Shown piece after piece: positions 26,536-35,736 of a stretch of 64,000 nucleotides of DNA. The notes under the pieces were generated by a model. That model ran no database searches. It was not told the DNA's origin and saw only the letters and a list, made by a program, of their open reading frames with translations. Positions within the stretch are counted from its first letter, which is position 1. Every line of letters starts with the position of its first letter. Location of the stretch: contig PERY01000013.1 of assembly GCA_002929055.1 (NCBI GenBank), positions 1-64,000 on the forward strand, given 5' to 3'. A program made the translations under genes and the position numbers. The DNA is from Methylocystis sp. GTDB taxonomy: Bacteria > Pseudomonadota > Alphaproteobacteria > Rhizobiales > Beijerinckiaceae.

Positions 26536-27423
26536 TTACCGTATCGGGGCCGCATGAACGGACACGTCGACACGCATCCCGATCGGGTCGGCTACGTCGC
26601 CAACAAATCCGCCCGAAATCGGTATCGCCTGCGCGGCCTCGCGGGTTACGCCGACGCGTATCAGGTTCGCGCCGGCGATCAGTCCGTTGGTCGGATCATA
26701 TTCGACCCAGCCTGCGCCCGGCAGATAGACCCCGCACCAGGCATGCGTGCTTCCGCCGCCGCGCGTCTCGCCCGATGTGTCGTCATACAGATAACCCGTG
26801 ACGAATCGCGTCGCGACGCCGTAGCTGCGCAGAGCCTCCATCATCAGCACGGCGAAGTCGCGGCAAGTGCCGGACCCCAGTTCCACGGTCTCGGCCGCAG
26901 TCTGCGTTCCCTCTTCGAAGCGCGCGCCATAGCTGAACTCCGCCTTGATGGCGTGAGTCATCGCCTCCAGCACTTTCAATGTTTCGGCGGACCCGCAGTC
27001 GGCGACGACGCGGCGCGCCCAGGCATCCACCTTACGATCCGGGTCGGGCGTCTGCCGTTCGGTGAGACGCGCGAGATCCGGGATCTCGTTCTGCGCGTAA
27101 GCGAACGGAAACAGCGCCGCGCTGGGCTCGAAACTATACTGCGGCAGCGATTGGCCTTCGGGATGGTGCGTGAGGTCCAGCGTCGAAACGATGCTGAGAC
27201 GGGTGGTCTTCAGCGTTTCTGGCCATTCGAGGAAGCAAATGGAGTTGTCGAAAGCGTCATGTTTCCAGAGCACAGTCGCGGGAAGTGGATCAACCTCGAG
27301 CTCAAGCTTGTGAACGTGAAGGTCATGGCTGTCGTCCGGTCGCAGCATGAGCCGGTGTCGGAGCAACCCGACCGGGTTTCGGTAGGTGTATTCGGTCGTG
27401 TGGACGATTTTGATCCGCGCCAT
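26536..27423 (-). CDS. Transglutaminase-like cysteine peptidase family protein
   Basis: A 295-residue protein with an N-terminal beta domain (about 1-90, HTTEYTYRNPVGLLRHRL) and a transglutaminase core. The catalytic triad is complete: C187 in GSGTCRDFA, H227 in STHAWC and D243 in EYDPTNG. No signal peptide or membrane helix is present, so it acts in the cytoplasm. Bacterial relatives are usually proteases or peptide-processing enzymes; the substrate is unknown. It is convergent with the mrp operon. Confidence 0.83.
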   Translation of the reverse strand: MARIKIVHTTEYTYRNPVGLLRHRLMLRPDDSHDLHVHKLELEVDPLPATVLWKHDAFDNSICFLEWPETLKTTRLSIVSTLDLTHHPEGQSLPQYSFEPSAALFPFAYAQNEIPDLARLTERQTPDPDRKVDAWARRVVADCGSAETLKVLEAMTHAIKAEFSYGARFEEGTQTAAETVELGSGTCRDFAVLMMEALRSYGVATRFVTGYLYDDTSGETRGGGSTHAWCGVYLPGAGWVEYDPTNGLIAGANLIRVGVTREAAQAIPISGGFVGDVADPIGMRVDVSVHAAPIR

Positions 27424-27592
27424 TTTGCCGGGTCCAGCCTGTCTCGTCGCATAGTAGCACTGCAGGGGCCCTCAAAGAGACGGAATCCGTCCGAACCAGA
27501 AAAACAGGTTTCCCGAAACCGTTTTCCAACTGGAGATGAGGCGATTAATGTGTGAAGCGCGAATCCGATGATCAAATCAGCAAGGAGAAAAC

Positions 27593-27922
27593 ATGAAACG
27601 CTTGAAGGCAGTCGCCGCCGCCATGCCCGCCGCTCTGTTTTGTCTCGCCGCTTGCGAGGCCGACGCCAATCCGCTCGAGGACATTTTCTACCCGGCCGAC
27701 GCCAATGGCGTTCTTCCAATCGAGCGCATTCTGGATCAGGCGCGCGCCTCCGTGGCCGGAACGATCACGGAAATCGAATTGGAGCAGGAGCACGGCAAGG
27801 CGGTCTACGAGGTCGAAATCCTGACCGCGGACAACAAGAAGATCGAGATAGAATACGACGCCAGGACCGGCGCTGAATTGTCTCGGGAGGTCAAAAAGAA
27901 AGGCTCGAAGAAGGCGGACTGA
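27593..27922 (+). CDS. PepSY-domain lipoprotein
   Basis: A 109-residue exported protein. The N-terminus has a signal sequence ending in a lipobox-like FCLAACEAD, so it may be lipid-anchored at C20. The rest is one PepSY domain (about 35-100) with EIELEQEHGKAVYEVEIL and YDARTGAEL. PepSY domains inhibit proteases or bind metal-linked membrane proteins; which applies here is not clear. AAGGAG precedes the ATG at 27593. A conserved small PepSY protein of this kind is common in alphaproteobacteria. Confidence 0.78.
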   Translation: MKRLKAVAAAMPAALFCLAACEADANPLEDIFYPADANGVLPIERILDQARASVAGTITEIELEQEHGKAVYEVEILTADNKKIEIEYDARTGAELSREVKKKGSKKAD

Positions 27923-27994
27923 CGAGCCGGCGGGCCCGGTTGCGCCGCTCCGCGCGCGACGTCACCCCAACGGGCTCGGGAATGTGAGACAGGA

Positions 27995-28071
27995 TGGTAG
28001 CGGAGGAGGGATTCGAACCCCCGACACAAGGATTATGATTCCTCTGCTCTAGCCAACTGAGCTACTCCGCC
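27995..28071 (-). tRNA. tRNA-Met (anticodon CAU), probably elongator
   Basis: A 77-base cloverleaf with encoded CCA. The acceptor stem GGCGGAG pairs with CTCCGCT (a G-U at the first pair), the D-loop contains AGTTGGCTAGA, the anticodon stem-loop is AGGAATCATAATCCT with CAT at 28035-28037, and the T-loop is GTTCGAATC. The stem does not look like initiator tRNA (no run of three G-C pairs next to the anticodon loop). A lysidine-modified isoleucine tRNA with CAU cannot be wholly excluded. Confidence 0.92.
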
Positions 28072-28336
28072 CCGGACTGTCTTGGCGCAGCCTTCGGACG
28101 CGAGGGGTATAGGTCGCGCCCCCGCGGGAAGTCAAGCGTTTGTCGCCCCCGCCCGCGATGGCGCGCGAAGCCGCGGGCCCCACCCGGGCGAGGGGGCGGA
28201 AGGGGCTCGCACCAAGGCCGCCACCGACCGTCAAAAGCCTTTTCTTTGCCGGGCCGCCGTGCGACAAGCCGAGCGCGGCAAGCCTGCGGGCGGGGTCGCC
28301 GGCTGCTTGCAAGGGAACTCATTGGGTAGCGCGCCC

Positions 28337-29212
28337 ATGTCGGTCAAACACCCCATAATCTCGATCACCGGCTCGTCCGGGGCAGGCACGAGTTCGGTCA
28401 AGGCGACTTTCGAGCAGATTTTCCGCCGCGAGCGCATCGAGGTCGCCTATGTCGAGGGCGACAGCTTCCATCGCTACGACCGCGAGGCGATGAAAGCCCG
28501 GATGGCCGAGGCGATGGCCAGCGGAAACTACAATTTCAGCCATTTCGGACCTGAGGCCAATTTGCTCTCCGAGCTCGAAAACCTCTTTCGCGAATATGGC
28601 GAGACGGGCTCCGGCCGCTACCGCCACTACGCCCATGACGAAAACGAGGCGGCCGTGCTGGCCGTCCCGCCCGGGCAGTTCACGGACTGGGAGGAACTCC
28701 CGGCCAATACCGACATCCTCTTCTACGAAGGGCTGCACGGCGCGGTTGTGACCGACGACGTCAATGTGGCCCGATACGCCGACCTCAAGATCGGCGTCGT
28801 GCCGGTCATCAATCTGGAATGGACGCAGAAGCTCCATCGCGACCGCAATTCGCGCGGCTACACGACCGAGGCCGTCACCGAGACCATCCTGCGCCGCATG
28901 CACGATTACGTGTATTACATCTGCCCGCAGTTCTCCGAGACGGACATCAACTTCCAGCGCGCGGCGACCGTCGACACCTCGAACCCCTTCGTCGCGCGCT
29001 CCATTCCGACGCCTGACGAGTCCATCGTCGTCATCCGCTTTCGCGAGCCGCGCGGGGTGGACTTTCCCTATCTCGTCTCGATGATCGCCGGGAGCTGGAT
29101 GTCGCGGGCCAATTCCATCGTCATTCCGGGCAACAAGCTCGATCTCGCCATGCAACTGATCCTCACGCCGAGGATCCTTGAACTCGTAAAGCGCCGAAAG
29201 AGCGCGACGTGA
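28337..29212 (+). CDS. cbbP: Phosphoribulokinase
   Basis: A 291-residue class I bacterial phosphoribulokinase, which phosphorylates ribulose 5-phosphate to ribulose 1,5-bisphosphate for the Calvin cycle. The P-loop is [10 protein letters not shown] (about 12-21), followed by [14 protein letters not shown] and FYEGLHGAV. The length is standard. The ATG at 28337 begins the family-typical [12 protein letters not shown]; upstream in-frame sequence is not conserved-looking. It overlaps the transketolase gene by 4 bases, giving the order cbbP-cbbT-cbbA seen in alphaproteobacterial Calvin operons. Confidence 0.93.
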   Translation: MSVKHPIISITGSSGAGTSSVKATFEQIFRRERIEVAYVEGDSFHRYDREAMKARMAEAMASGNYNFSHFGPEANLLSELENLFREYGETGSGRYRHYAHDENEAAVLAVPPGQFTDWEELPANTDILFYEGLHGAVVTDDVNVARYADLKIGVVPVINLEWTQKLHRDRNSRGYTTEAVTETILRRMHDYVYYICPQFSETDINFQRAATVDTSNPFVARSIPTPDESIVVIRFREPRGVDFPYLVSMIAGSWMSRANSIVIPGNKLDLAMQLILTPRILELVKRRKSAT

Positions 29213-31215
29213 AAGAACAGATGATGTCCGAAGCACTCGAAGCCGCCGCCGTCGACCTGCGCACCAGCGCCAACGCCATCCGCGCGCTGGCCATGGACGC
29301 TGTGGAGAAAGCCAAATCCGGCCATCCCGGCATGCCGATGGGCATGGCCGACGTCGCGACCGTGCTCTTCCAGCGCTTCATGAAGTTCGACGCCAGCCGC
29401 CCGGACTGGCCGGACCGCGACCGTTTCGTTCTTTCGGCCGGGCACGGCTCCATGCTGCTCTACGCCCTGCATTATCTCCTGGGCTACCCCGGCATGACCA
29501 GGGCCGACCTCGAGAATTTCCGCCAGTTCGGCGCGCCGACCGCCGGCCACCCGGAATATGGCCACGCGCCCGGCGTCGAGACGACCACCGGGCCGCTCGG
29601 CCAGGGCCTCGCCACGGCTGTCGGCATGGCGATCGCCGAGCGTCTGTCCGCGGCCCGCTTCGGCGACGATCTCGTCGACCACAATACTTACGTGATCGCC
29701 GGCGACGGCTGCCTGATGGAGGGTCTCAGCCACGAGGCCATCGACCTCGCGGGGCACTTGAAGCTCTCTCGCCTGATCGTCCTGTGGGACGACAATTCGA
29801 TTTCCATCGACGGCCCGACGGATCTTGCAACCTCCACGGACCAATGCGCGCGCTTCTCCGCCGCTGGCTGGCATACGCAGCGCATCGACGGGCATGATCC
29901 CGAAGCGGTGGCGAGGGCGATCGAGGCCGCCAAGGCCGATCCCCGCCCCTCGATGATCGCCTGCCGCACGTTGATCGGCTTCGGCTCGCCCGGCAAGCAA
30001 GGCAAGGAGTCGGCGCATGGCGCCCCGCTCGGCCCGGGCGAAATCGCCGCCGCGCGCGACGCGCTGGGCTGGCCGCACACGCCCTTCGAGGTGCCGGACG
30101 ACATTCTGGCCGCCTGGCGCGCCGCCGGGGGCCGAGGCGCGGACGCGCGCGAGGCGTGGGAAAAGCGGCTTGCCGCTTCGCCGAAGGGCCGCGCCTTCGA
30201 GACTTTCCTCGCCGGCGACGTTTCGGCCGAAATCGCCGGCCCGCTCGCCGCCTTCCGCGCAACGCTCGCGGCCGACAAGCCCAAGGTCGCGACGCGTAAA
30301 TCCTCCGAAATAACGCTCGGCGTCATCAATGAGGCGACGGGCGCCACCATCGGCGGCTCGGCGGACCTGACGCATTCCAACTTCACCATCACCAAGGGCA
30401 TGGGCTCGGTGCGGCCAGGCGATTTCTCGGGCCGCTATATCCATTACGGCGTGCGCGAATTCGGCATGGCGGCGGCCATGAATGGCGTCGCCCTGCATGG
30501 GGGCTTCGTCCCCTATGGCGGCACTTTCCTTGTCTTTTCGGACTATGCGCGCGGCGCGATCCGCCTTTCGGCGCTGATGGGCCTGCGGGTGATCTATGTG
30601 CTGACCCACGACTCCATCGGCCTGGGCGAAGACGGCCCAACCCATCAGCCGGTGGAGCATCTGGCCTCGCTGCGCGCCATGCCCAATCTCCTCGTCTTCC
30701 GCCCGGCGGACGCGATCGAGACCGCGGAGTGCTGGGAGCTCGCCATCGCCCGGACGAACACGCCGTCCCTGCTCAGCCTCTCGCGCCAGAACCTGCCGAC
30801 GCTGGAGCGCCCGGTCTCGGAAAACCTCTCGGCCAAGGGCGCCTATGTCCTGCGCGAGCCGCCGGGCGGCCGCGACGTGGCGATCCTCGCCACGGGCTCC
30901 GAGGTCGAGATCGCGCTTGCGGGCGCCGACGCCCTCGCGGCCAGGGGGATCAAGGCGGCGGTCGTCTCCATGCCCTGCTGGGAGCTTTTCGAGGCTCAGC
31001 CTGCGGCATACCGTGCGCAGGTGCTGGGCAAGGCCCCGCGCGTCGGCGTCGAGGCCGCCGTACGGCTGGGCTGGGACCGCTGGATCGGCGACAATGGCGT
31101 CTTCATCGGCATGACAGGCTTCGGCGCCAGCGCCCCGGCGCCAGAACTTTATAAACATTTTGGGATAACCGCAGAGGCAGTGGCTGATGCGGCGATCGCG
31201 CTAATTGAGGCTTAA
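29209..31215 (+). CDS. cbbT: Transketolase
   Basis: A 668-residue thiamin diphosphate enzyme that exchanges two-carbon units between sugar phosphates. Visible signatures: [12 protein letters not shown] at about 30, the thiamin site [13 protein letters not shown] (about 165-177), and [19 protein letters not shown] in the pyrimidine domain. It begins with GTG at 29209 overlapping the cbbP stop by 4 bases; an ATG at 29221 is an alternative. It lies between phosphoribulokinase and aldolase, so it is probably the Calvin-cycle isoform, although the same enzyme serves the pentose phosphate route. Confidence 0.93.
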   Translation: MKEQMMSEALEAAAVDLRTSANAIRALAMDAVEKAKSGHPGMPMGMADVATVLFQRFMKFDASRPDWPDRDRFVLSAGHGSMLLYALHYLLGYPGMTRADLENFRQFGAPTAGHPEYGHAPGVETTTGPLGQGLATAVGMAIAERLSAARFGDDLVDHNTYVIAGDGCLMEGLSHEAIDLAGHLKLSRLIVLWDDNSISIDGPTDLATSTDQCARFSAAGWHTQRIDGHDPEAVARAIEAAKADPRPSMIACRTLIGFGSPGKQGKESAHGAPLGPGEIAAARDALGWPHTPFEVPDDILAAWRAAGGRGADAREAWEKRLAASPKGRAFETFLAGDVSAEIAGPLAAFRATLAADKPKVATRKSSEITLGVINEATGATIGGSADLTHSNFTITKGMGSVRPGDFSGRYIHYGVREFGMAAAMNGVALHGGFVPYGGTFLVFSDYARGAIRLSALMGLRVIYVLTHDSIGLGEDGPTHQPVEHLASLRAMPNLLVFRPADAIETAECWELAIARTNTPSLLSLSRQNLPTLERPVSENLSAKGAYVLREPPGGRDVAILATGSEVEIALAGADALAARGIKAAVVSMPCWELFEAQPAAYRAQVLGKAPRVGVEAAVRLGWDRWIGDNGVFIGMTGFGASAPAPELYKHFGITAEAVADAAIALIEA

Positions 31216-31233
31216 AGGAAAGCGGAGGCGAAC

Positions 31234-32316
31234 ATGGCTCTCATCACACTGCGGCAGTTGCTGGATCACGCCGCCGAGCACGACTATGGCGTGCCCGCCT
31301 TCAACATCAACAATATGGAGCAGGGCCTCGCCGTGCTCGAAGCCGCCTCCGCGGTCGACGCGCCGGTCATCATCCAGGCGTCGCGCGGCGCCCGCAGCTA
31401 CGCCAACGACATCATGCTCGCCAAGATGATCGAGGCGCTCATCGCCATGTATCCCGACATTCCAATCGTGATGCATCAGGACCACGGCAACAGCGAAGCC
31501 ACCTGCGCCAGCGCCATCCGCTTCGGCTTCTCCTCGGTGATGATGGACGGCTCGCTGAAAGCCGACGGCAAGACGCCGGCGGATTACCAGTACAACGTCG
31601 ACGTGACGCGCCGCGTCGTGGATCTCGCCCATTGGGTCGGCGCCTCGGTCGAGGGCGAGCTGGGCGTGCTCGGCTCGCTGGAGACGGGCGAAGGCGAGAA
31701 GGAGGACGGCCACGGCGCCGAGGGCAAGCTCAGCCACGACCAGTTGCTGACCGACCCGGCGCAGGCGGAGGATTTCGTCGCCCTCACCAAGGTCGACGCG
31801 CTCGCCATCGCCATGGGCACCTCGCATGGCGCCTACAAGTTCTCGCGCAAGCCCGACGGGGCGATCCTCGCGATGAACGTCATCGAGCAGATTCACAACC
31901 GCCTGCCCAAGACCCATCTCGTGATGCACGGCTCGTCCTCGGTTCCGCAAGACCTGCAGGACGCCTTCAACGCAGCTGGCGGCGAGATGCCCCAGACCTG
32001 GGGCGTGCCGGTGGAGGAAATCCAGCGCGGCATCAAACTTGGCGTGCGCAAGATCAACATCGACACCGACTGCCGCATCGCCATGACGGCGGCGATCCGC
32101 GCCACGCTCGGCAAGAACAAGGGCGAGTTCGATCCGCGTAAATATCTGAAGCCCGCGCAGGAAGCGATGGTGAAGGTCTGCAAGCAGCGCTACGAGGAAT
32201 TCGGCGCCGCCGGCAAGGCGAGCAAGATCAAGCCAGTGGCCATGTCGGAAATGGCCAAGCGCTACGCCAGCGGCGCGCTCGACCCGACGTTTGCTACGAA
32301 GAAGGCTGCGGAGTAA
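31234..32316 (+). CDS. cbbA: Fructose/sedoheptulose-bisphosphate aldolase, class II
   Basis: A 360-residue class II (zinc) aldolase. The first metal histidine is in VMHQDHGNS, further metal and phosphate-binding residues are in [17 protein letters not shown] and KINIDTDCR. This is the CbbA-type subfamily common in autotrophs and methylotrophs, which also joins erythrose 4-phosphate with dihydroxyacetone phosphate. The gap to cbbT is 18 bases with AAAGGAAAGCGGAGG as ribosome site. A hairpin follows the stop. Confidence 0.93.
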   Translation: MALITLRQLLDHAAEHDYGVPAFNINNMEQGLAVLEAASAVDAPVIIQASRGARSYANDIMLAKMIEALIAMYPDIPIVMHQDHGNSEATCASAIRFGFSSVMMDGSLKADGKTPADYQYNVDVTRRVVDLAHWVGASVEGELGVLGSLETGEGEKEDGHGAEGKLSHDQLLTDPAQAEDFVALTKVDALAIAMGTSHGAYKFSRKPDGAILAMNVIEQIHNRLPKTHLVMHGSSSVPQDLQDAFNAAGGEMPQTWGVPVEEIQRGIKLGVRKINIDTDCRIAMTAAIRATLGKNKGEFDPRKYLKPAQEAMVKVCKQRYEEFGAAGKASKIKPVAMSEMAKRYASGALDPTFATKKAAE

Positions 32317-32321
32317 TAGCG

Positions 32322-32364
32322 GCGCCTCCCTCTCCGGCAAAAAAAAAAACGGAGAGGGCGGCGC
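32322..32364 (+). terminator. Hairpin downstream of cbbA with poly-A loop
   Basis: An inverted repeat of 15 positions with one mismatch: the left arm 32322-32336 (GCGCCTCCCTCTCCG) pairs with the right arm 32350-32364. The 13-base loop holds eleven consecutive adenines. It lies between the convergent cbbA and hypothetical genes, as expected for a shared terminator, but the U-run that normally follows the stem on the plus strand is weak (TACTTTC). Confidence 0.55.
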
Positions 32365-32388
32365 TACTTTCACTATGTCGGCGCGCCG

Positions 32389-33123
32389 TCAGCGTCGTGG
32401 GGGGTTTTGGACCGGAGGGCGTGAGGGCTGCGTGACGAGAGGCGACCGGAGTTTCCAGTACATCGTCACCTGATATTTGCCGTCATGACCGACAAATTCG
32501 GCAATTTCTTCCGGCGTGTCGCCTGAGCCGTTCCACGTCTGGTTTTCGCTGGAAATGTCGAGACTCTTGATCCCCGGCGGGAAAACTTCGTCAGCAATGA
32601 CGCCCTTGGCCCTTTCGATCAGATAGTCGCCAAGCTCCTTGAGCTTGTCGGCTGCGTATTTCTTCAGTTCGCCCACGATGAAGCTGTCCTCTTCGGCCTT
32701 GTTCGCCGCGGGCCGCCCGCGTGCGGTCTTCGCCTTTTCGACGAGGTTCTTGATGAGCTGGTCGGTCAACGTCTCTCTGAATTGCTGCGCCAGCTTCTCC
32801 AGGATGTCATTGCGGCCATTGCCCGTGTCACGCTCGGCGAGAACCAGCGCGGCGACCACGCCCTTGGGATACGGATAGACGGAGGCGTCGCCGAGATCGA
32901 AACTGAAGAGATCGCGCGCCCAGTTGACCGTTTCGCCGTCGTCGAAGTTGCCGCCTACTTCTCGCGAGCGAACGACGCGAATGTCGAAGCCCCTGTTGGC
33001 GCTGACGGCGACGAAGACGGCGCCAAGATAAATTTCGTCATTGCCAACTCTTTCGGCGATAGAGCCGCCCGTTTCGTCGAGGCAGCGGACACGCGGAACG
33101 TAAAGCGTGATGGAAGCAGTCAT
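32389..33123 (-). CDS. Hypothetical protein
   Basis: A 244-residue protein I do not recognise. The N-terminal half is rich in beta-strand-like alternation (ITLYVPRVRCLDE, DEIYLGAVFVAVSA), similar in style to C2-like or lectin-like sandwiches. A charged helical centre (about 115-180, many lysine and glutamate residues) and a beta-like C-terminal end (YQVTMYWKLRS) follow. There is no signal peptide or membrane helix. It starts at the ATG at 33123 and stands alone, convergent with cbbA. Codon use is like its neighbours. Confidence 0.6.
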   Translation of the reverse strand: MTASITLYVPRVRCLDETGGSIAERVGNDEIYLGAVFVAVSANRGFDIRVVRSREVGGNFDDGETVNWARDLFSFDLGDASVYPYPKGVVAALVLAERDTGNGRNDILEKLAQQFRETLTDQLIKNLVEKAKTARGRPAANKAEEDSFIVGELKKYAADKLKELGDYLIERAKGVIADEVFPPGIKSLDISSENQTWNGSGDTPEEIAEFVGHDGKYQVTMYWKLRSPLVTQPSRPPVQNPPRR

Positions 33124-33325
33124 TCGAAACTCCTATTGATGCGGTGATGCAAATAATGGCGTTGAACCAAGTGCGCCCGCGAGGCGATGAAAACAGACTC
33201 GAGGCGTAAGAGAGTGTTTAAGGCGCCCGAGCTATCCGCTCTGTGCGCCAAAGCACTTACTGAATTGATGATGGCGGGAGAGCTCGATATGCTGCCCGCC
33301 TCACCGCAGGAAAGCAGGAACGCAA

Positions 33326-34009
33326 GTGAATAGCGACGTCGTCATCGCCCCCTCGATCCTCTCCGCCGACTTCGCGAAGCTCGGCGAGGAGACGCGCGCG
33401 ATGGAGCAGGCGGGCGCGGACTGGATTCATCTTGACGTGATGGACGGGCATTTCGTGCCCAACATCACCTTCGGCCCCGCCGTGGTCGCGGCGCTGCGGC
33501 CGCATACGAAGCTGCCGCTCGACGTGCATCTGATGATCTCGCCCATCGACCCCTATATCGGCGCCTTCGCCGACGCGGGCGCGGACATCATCACCGTCCA
33601 CGCCGAGGGCGGCCCGCATCTGCATCGCTCGCTCCAGGCCATCCGCGCAAAGGGCAAGAAGGCGGGCGTCTCGCTGAACCCCGCCACACATGAAAGCTGC
33701 CTGCAATATGTGCTGGGCGAGATCGATCTCATCCTCGTCATGAGCGTCAATCCTGGCTTTGGCGGCCAGAGCTTCATCCCCGCGCAACTGGCCAAGATTC
33801 GCGCCATCCGTGAGATGATCGGCCGTCGCCCCATCCGCCTCGAGGTCGACGGCGGCGTGACGCCGGAAACGGCGGCCGCCATTGTCGAGGCCGGCGCCGA
33901 CGCGCTCGTCGCCGGCTCGGCGGCTTTCCGGGGCGGATCGGCGCAATACACGACCAATATCGCCGCTCTTCGCCAGGCTGCGGCGGCCGCCGGATCGTTG
34001 AGCGTGTAG
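33326..34009 (+). CDS. rpe: Ribulose-phosphate 3-epimerase
   Basis: A 227-residue TIM-barrel enzyme that interconverts ribulose 5-phosphate and xylulose 5-phosphate. Signatures include [20 protein letters not shown] with metal and acid residues, [15 protein letters not shown] and VDGGV. A GTG start at 33326 has GCAGGAA upstream. It links the transketolase product to the phosphoribulokinase substrate, so its closeness to cbbP-cbbT-cbbA is sensible, though it is a separate transcript because an opposite-strand gene intervenes. Confidence 0.93.
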   Translation: MNSDVVIAPSILSADFAKLGEETRAMEQAGADWIHLDVMDGHFVPNITFGPAVVAALRPHTKLPLDVHLMISPIDPYIGAFADAGADIITVHAEGGPHLHRSLQAIRAKGKKAGVSLNPATHESCLQYVLGEIDLILVMSVNPGFGGQSFIPAQLAKIRAIREMIGRRPIRLEVDGGVTPETAAAIVEAGADALVAGSAAFRGGSAQYTTNIAALRQAAAAAGSLSV

Positions 34010-34051
34010 AGCGTCATTCATCTGGCGCGCCGGATGCTTTAAGCTCACCTC

Positions 34052-35650
34052 ATGCACCCGCTCGCCCTTTTCGAAACCATCCTGCTGCTGCTCACCGCGG
34101 CGCTCGTTCTCTCGGTCGTCGCGCGGCGGCTCCGAATGCCGCCCGCCGCGGCCTATGTCATTGGCGGCGTTGCGCTCGCTTTTGCGCCGGGCGCCCCGCG
34201 CTTTGCGATCGACCCGGAATTTGTGCTGGTGCTTTTCATGCCGCCGCTGCTGCTGTCCTCCGCCTATTTCACCGTCTGGCGCGACTTCAGGGCCAATCTC
34301 CGGCCGATCCTCCTTCTCGCCATCGGGGCGGTGATCTTCACGACTCTCATCGTCGGCTTCGTGGCGCATGCGCTGGTCCCGGCGCTGCCGCTGGCCGCCG
34401 GCTTCTGCCTTGGCGCCATCGTCTCGCCGCCCGACGCGGTCGCGGCGAAGGCCGTGCTGCAGGGCCTCCCGGTTCCGCAAAGGCTCGTCACCGTTCTCGA
34501 GGGCGAAAGCCTCGTCAATGACGCCTCCGGCCTCATGCTCTACCGCCTCGCCGCAGCGGCGGCGCTCACCGGCGCCTTCAGCTGGCCGGACGCAGCCCTG
34601 ACCTTCGGCCAATTGACAGCGGGCGGCGTCGCCGTGGGCGCCTTCGCGGCCTTGGCCGCCGACGCCGCCCTCGCCCGCCTGCGGGACTCGCAGCTCATCA
34701 TCGTGACGAGCTTCCTTGTCGCCTATGTCACCTATATCGGTGCGGAATATGTCCATGTCTCGGGCGTCCTCGCGGTGGTCACGGCGGGTCTCATCATGGG
34801 CTGGCGACAGCATGAGCTCCTCGACGCCCATAGCCGACTCGAGGCGCAGGCCGTCTGGCGCACGGTGGTCTTCGTCATGGAGGCGCTGGTCTTCATCCTC
34901 ATCGGCCTCGCCCTGCGCAATGTCGTCGAGGAGCTCGGCGGCTTCGGCCCGACGCTGACGTCGGCCCTGCCCTTCGCGCTGACGGTGACGGCCGTCGTCG
35001 TGCTCGCGCGTTTCATCTGGGTCTTCCCCGCCACCTATTTGCCCCGGCTGATCCCCTCTATTCGCAAGCGGGATCCCTTCCCGCCCCTCTCCGTCCCCAT
35101 CCTCGTCGGCTGGGCGGGCATGCGCGGCGTGGTGAGCCTCGCCGCCGCGCTCGCTCTGCCGATCGGATTTCCGGGGCGCGACTTCATCATCCTGACCACA
35201 TTCGTCGTCATCGCCGTCACCGTGCTCGTGCAGGGCGCGAGCCTCGGGCCGCTGGTCGAATGGCTGAAGCCGACGTCGCCTGCACTGGAGGGAGCCGCGC
35301 ATCTTAACGAACATCAGGCGCGCGCGACGGTCTACGAAGCGGCGCTCGCTCTTATCGCGCGGGAGCTCGACGCCCATGGGCAGGAAATCCACCCCAGACT
35401 GACGGAAGAATATCGCCGCCGCGTCTTCGTCTCCCGCAAGAATCACGAAGACCGGGAGGCTCTCGCCGATGTACGCCGCGCTCATTTCGAAATGGCTCTC
35501 GCGGCGACCGACGCCGCGCGCAACGAACTTCTCCGCCTCCATCGCGCCGGAGACATCCACGACACGACCCTGCATGCCGTCGAAGGCGAACTCGACCTCG
35601 AGGAAGCGCGTCTTCGCAGGCTGTCTGGCGCAGGCGGCGCGACGCACTGA
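34052..35650 (+). CDS. Na+/H+ antiporter, CPA1 (NhaP-type) family
   Basis: A 532-residue protein with about 12 membrane helices (1-410) and a cytoplasmic tail (about 420-532). Family signatures are FMPPLLLSSAYF, GAIVSPPDAVAAKAVL, and ESLVNDASGL with the ND pair that binds the cation. GWAGMRGVVSLAAALALP is the second conserved arginine-bearing block. It probably exchanges cytoplasmic sodium or potassium for protons. It lies 42 bases after rpe and may be co-transcribed, with no obvious functional link. Confidence 0.85.
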   Translation: MHPLALFETILLLLTAALVLSVVARRLRMPPAAAYVIGGVALAFAPGAPRFAIDPEFVLVLFMPPLLLSSAYFTVWRDFRANLRPILLLAIGAVIFTTLIVGFVAHALVPALPLAAGFCLGAIVSPPDAVAAKAVLQGLPVPQRLVTVLEGESLVNDASGLMLYRLAAAAALTGAFSWPDAALTFGQLTAGGVAVGAFAALAADAALARLRDSQLIIVTSFLVAYVTYIGAEYVHVSGVLAVVTAGLIMGWRQHELLDAHSRLEAQAVWRTVVFVMEALVFILIGLALRNVVEELGGFGPTLTSALPFALTVTAVVVLARFIWVFPATYLPRLIPSIRKRDPFPPLSVPILVGWAGMRGVVSLAAALALPIGFPGRDFIILTTFVVIAVTVLVQGASLGPLVEWLKPTSPALEGAAHLNEHQARATVYEAALALIARELDAHGQEIHPRLTEEYRRRVFVSRKNHEDREALADVRRAHFEMALAATDAARNELLRLHRAGDIHDTTLHAVEGELDLEEARLRRLSGAGGATH

Positions 35651-35736
35651 ACTGCGACGCATCGGCGCAGCGACGCCCTTTGTTACGGAATTGTCGTATC
35701 GCTCGGCCCAGATGAGGGAAGAAGAGAGCGAGAGAG

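Noticed and set aside
26413-27555. A 380-codon open frame on the plus strand over the transglutaminase gene
   Set aside because: The minus-strand protein has a full Cys-His-Asp triad; the plus frame has no recognisable content.
29068-31158. A 696-codon open frame on the minus strand opposite the transketolase gene
   Set aside because: It is an arginine/histidine-rich mirror of the GC-rich transketolase coding frame with no motif; transketolase is unambiguous.
33257-35662. An 801-codon open frame on the minus strand opposite rpe and the Na+/H+ antiporter
   Set aside because: Composition is repetitive and charged (shadow of codon bias in GC-rich DNA); both plus-strand genes are clear family members.
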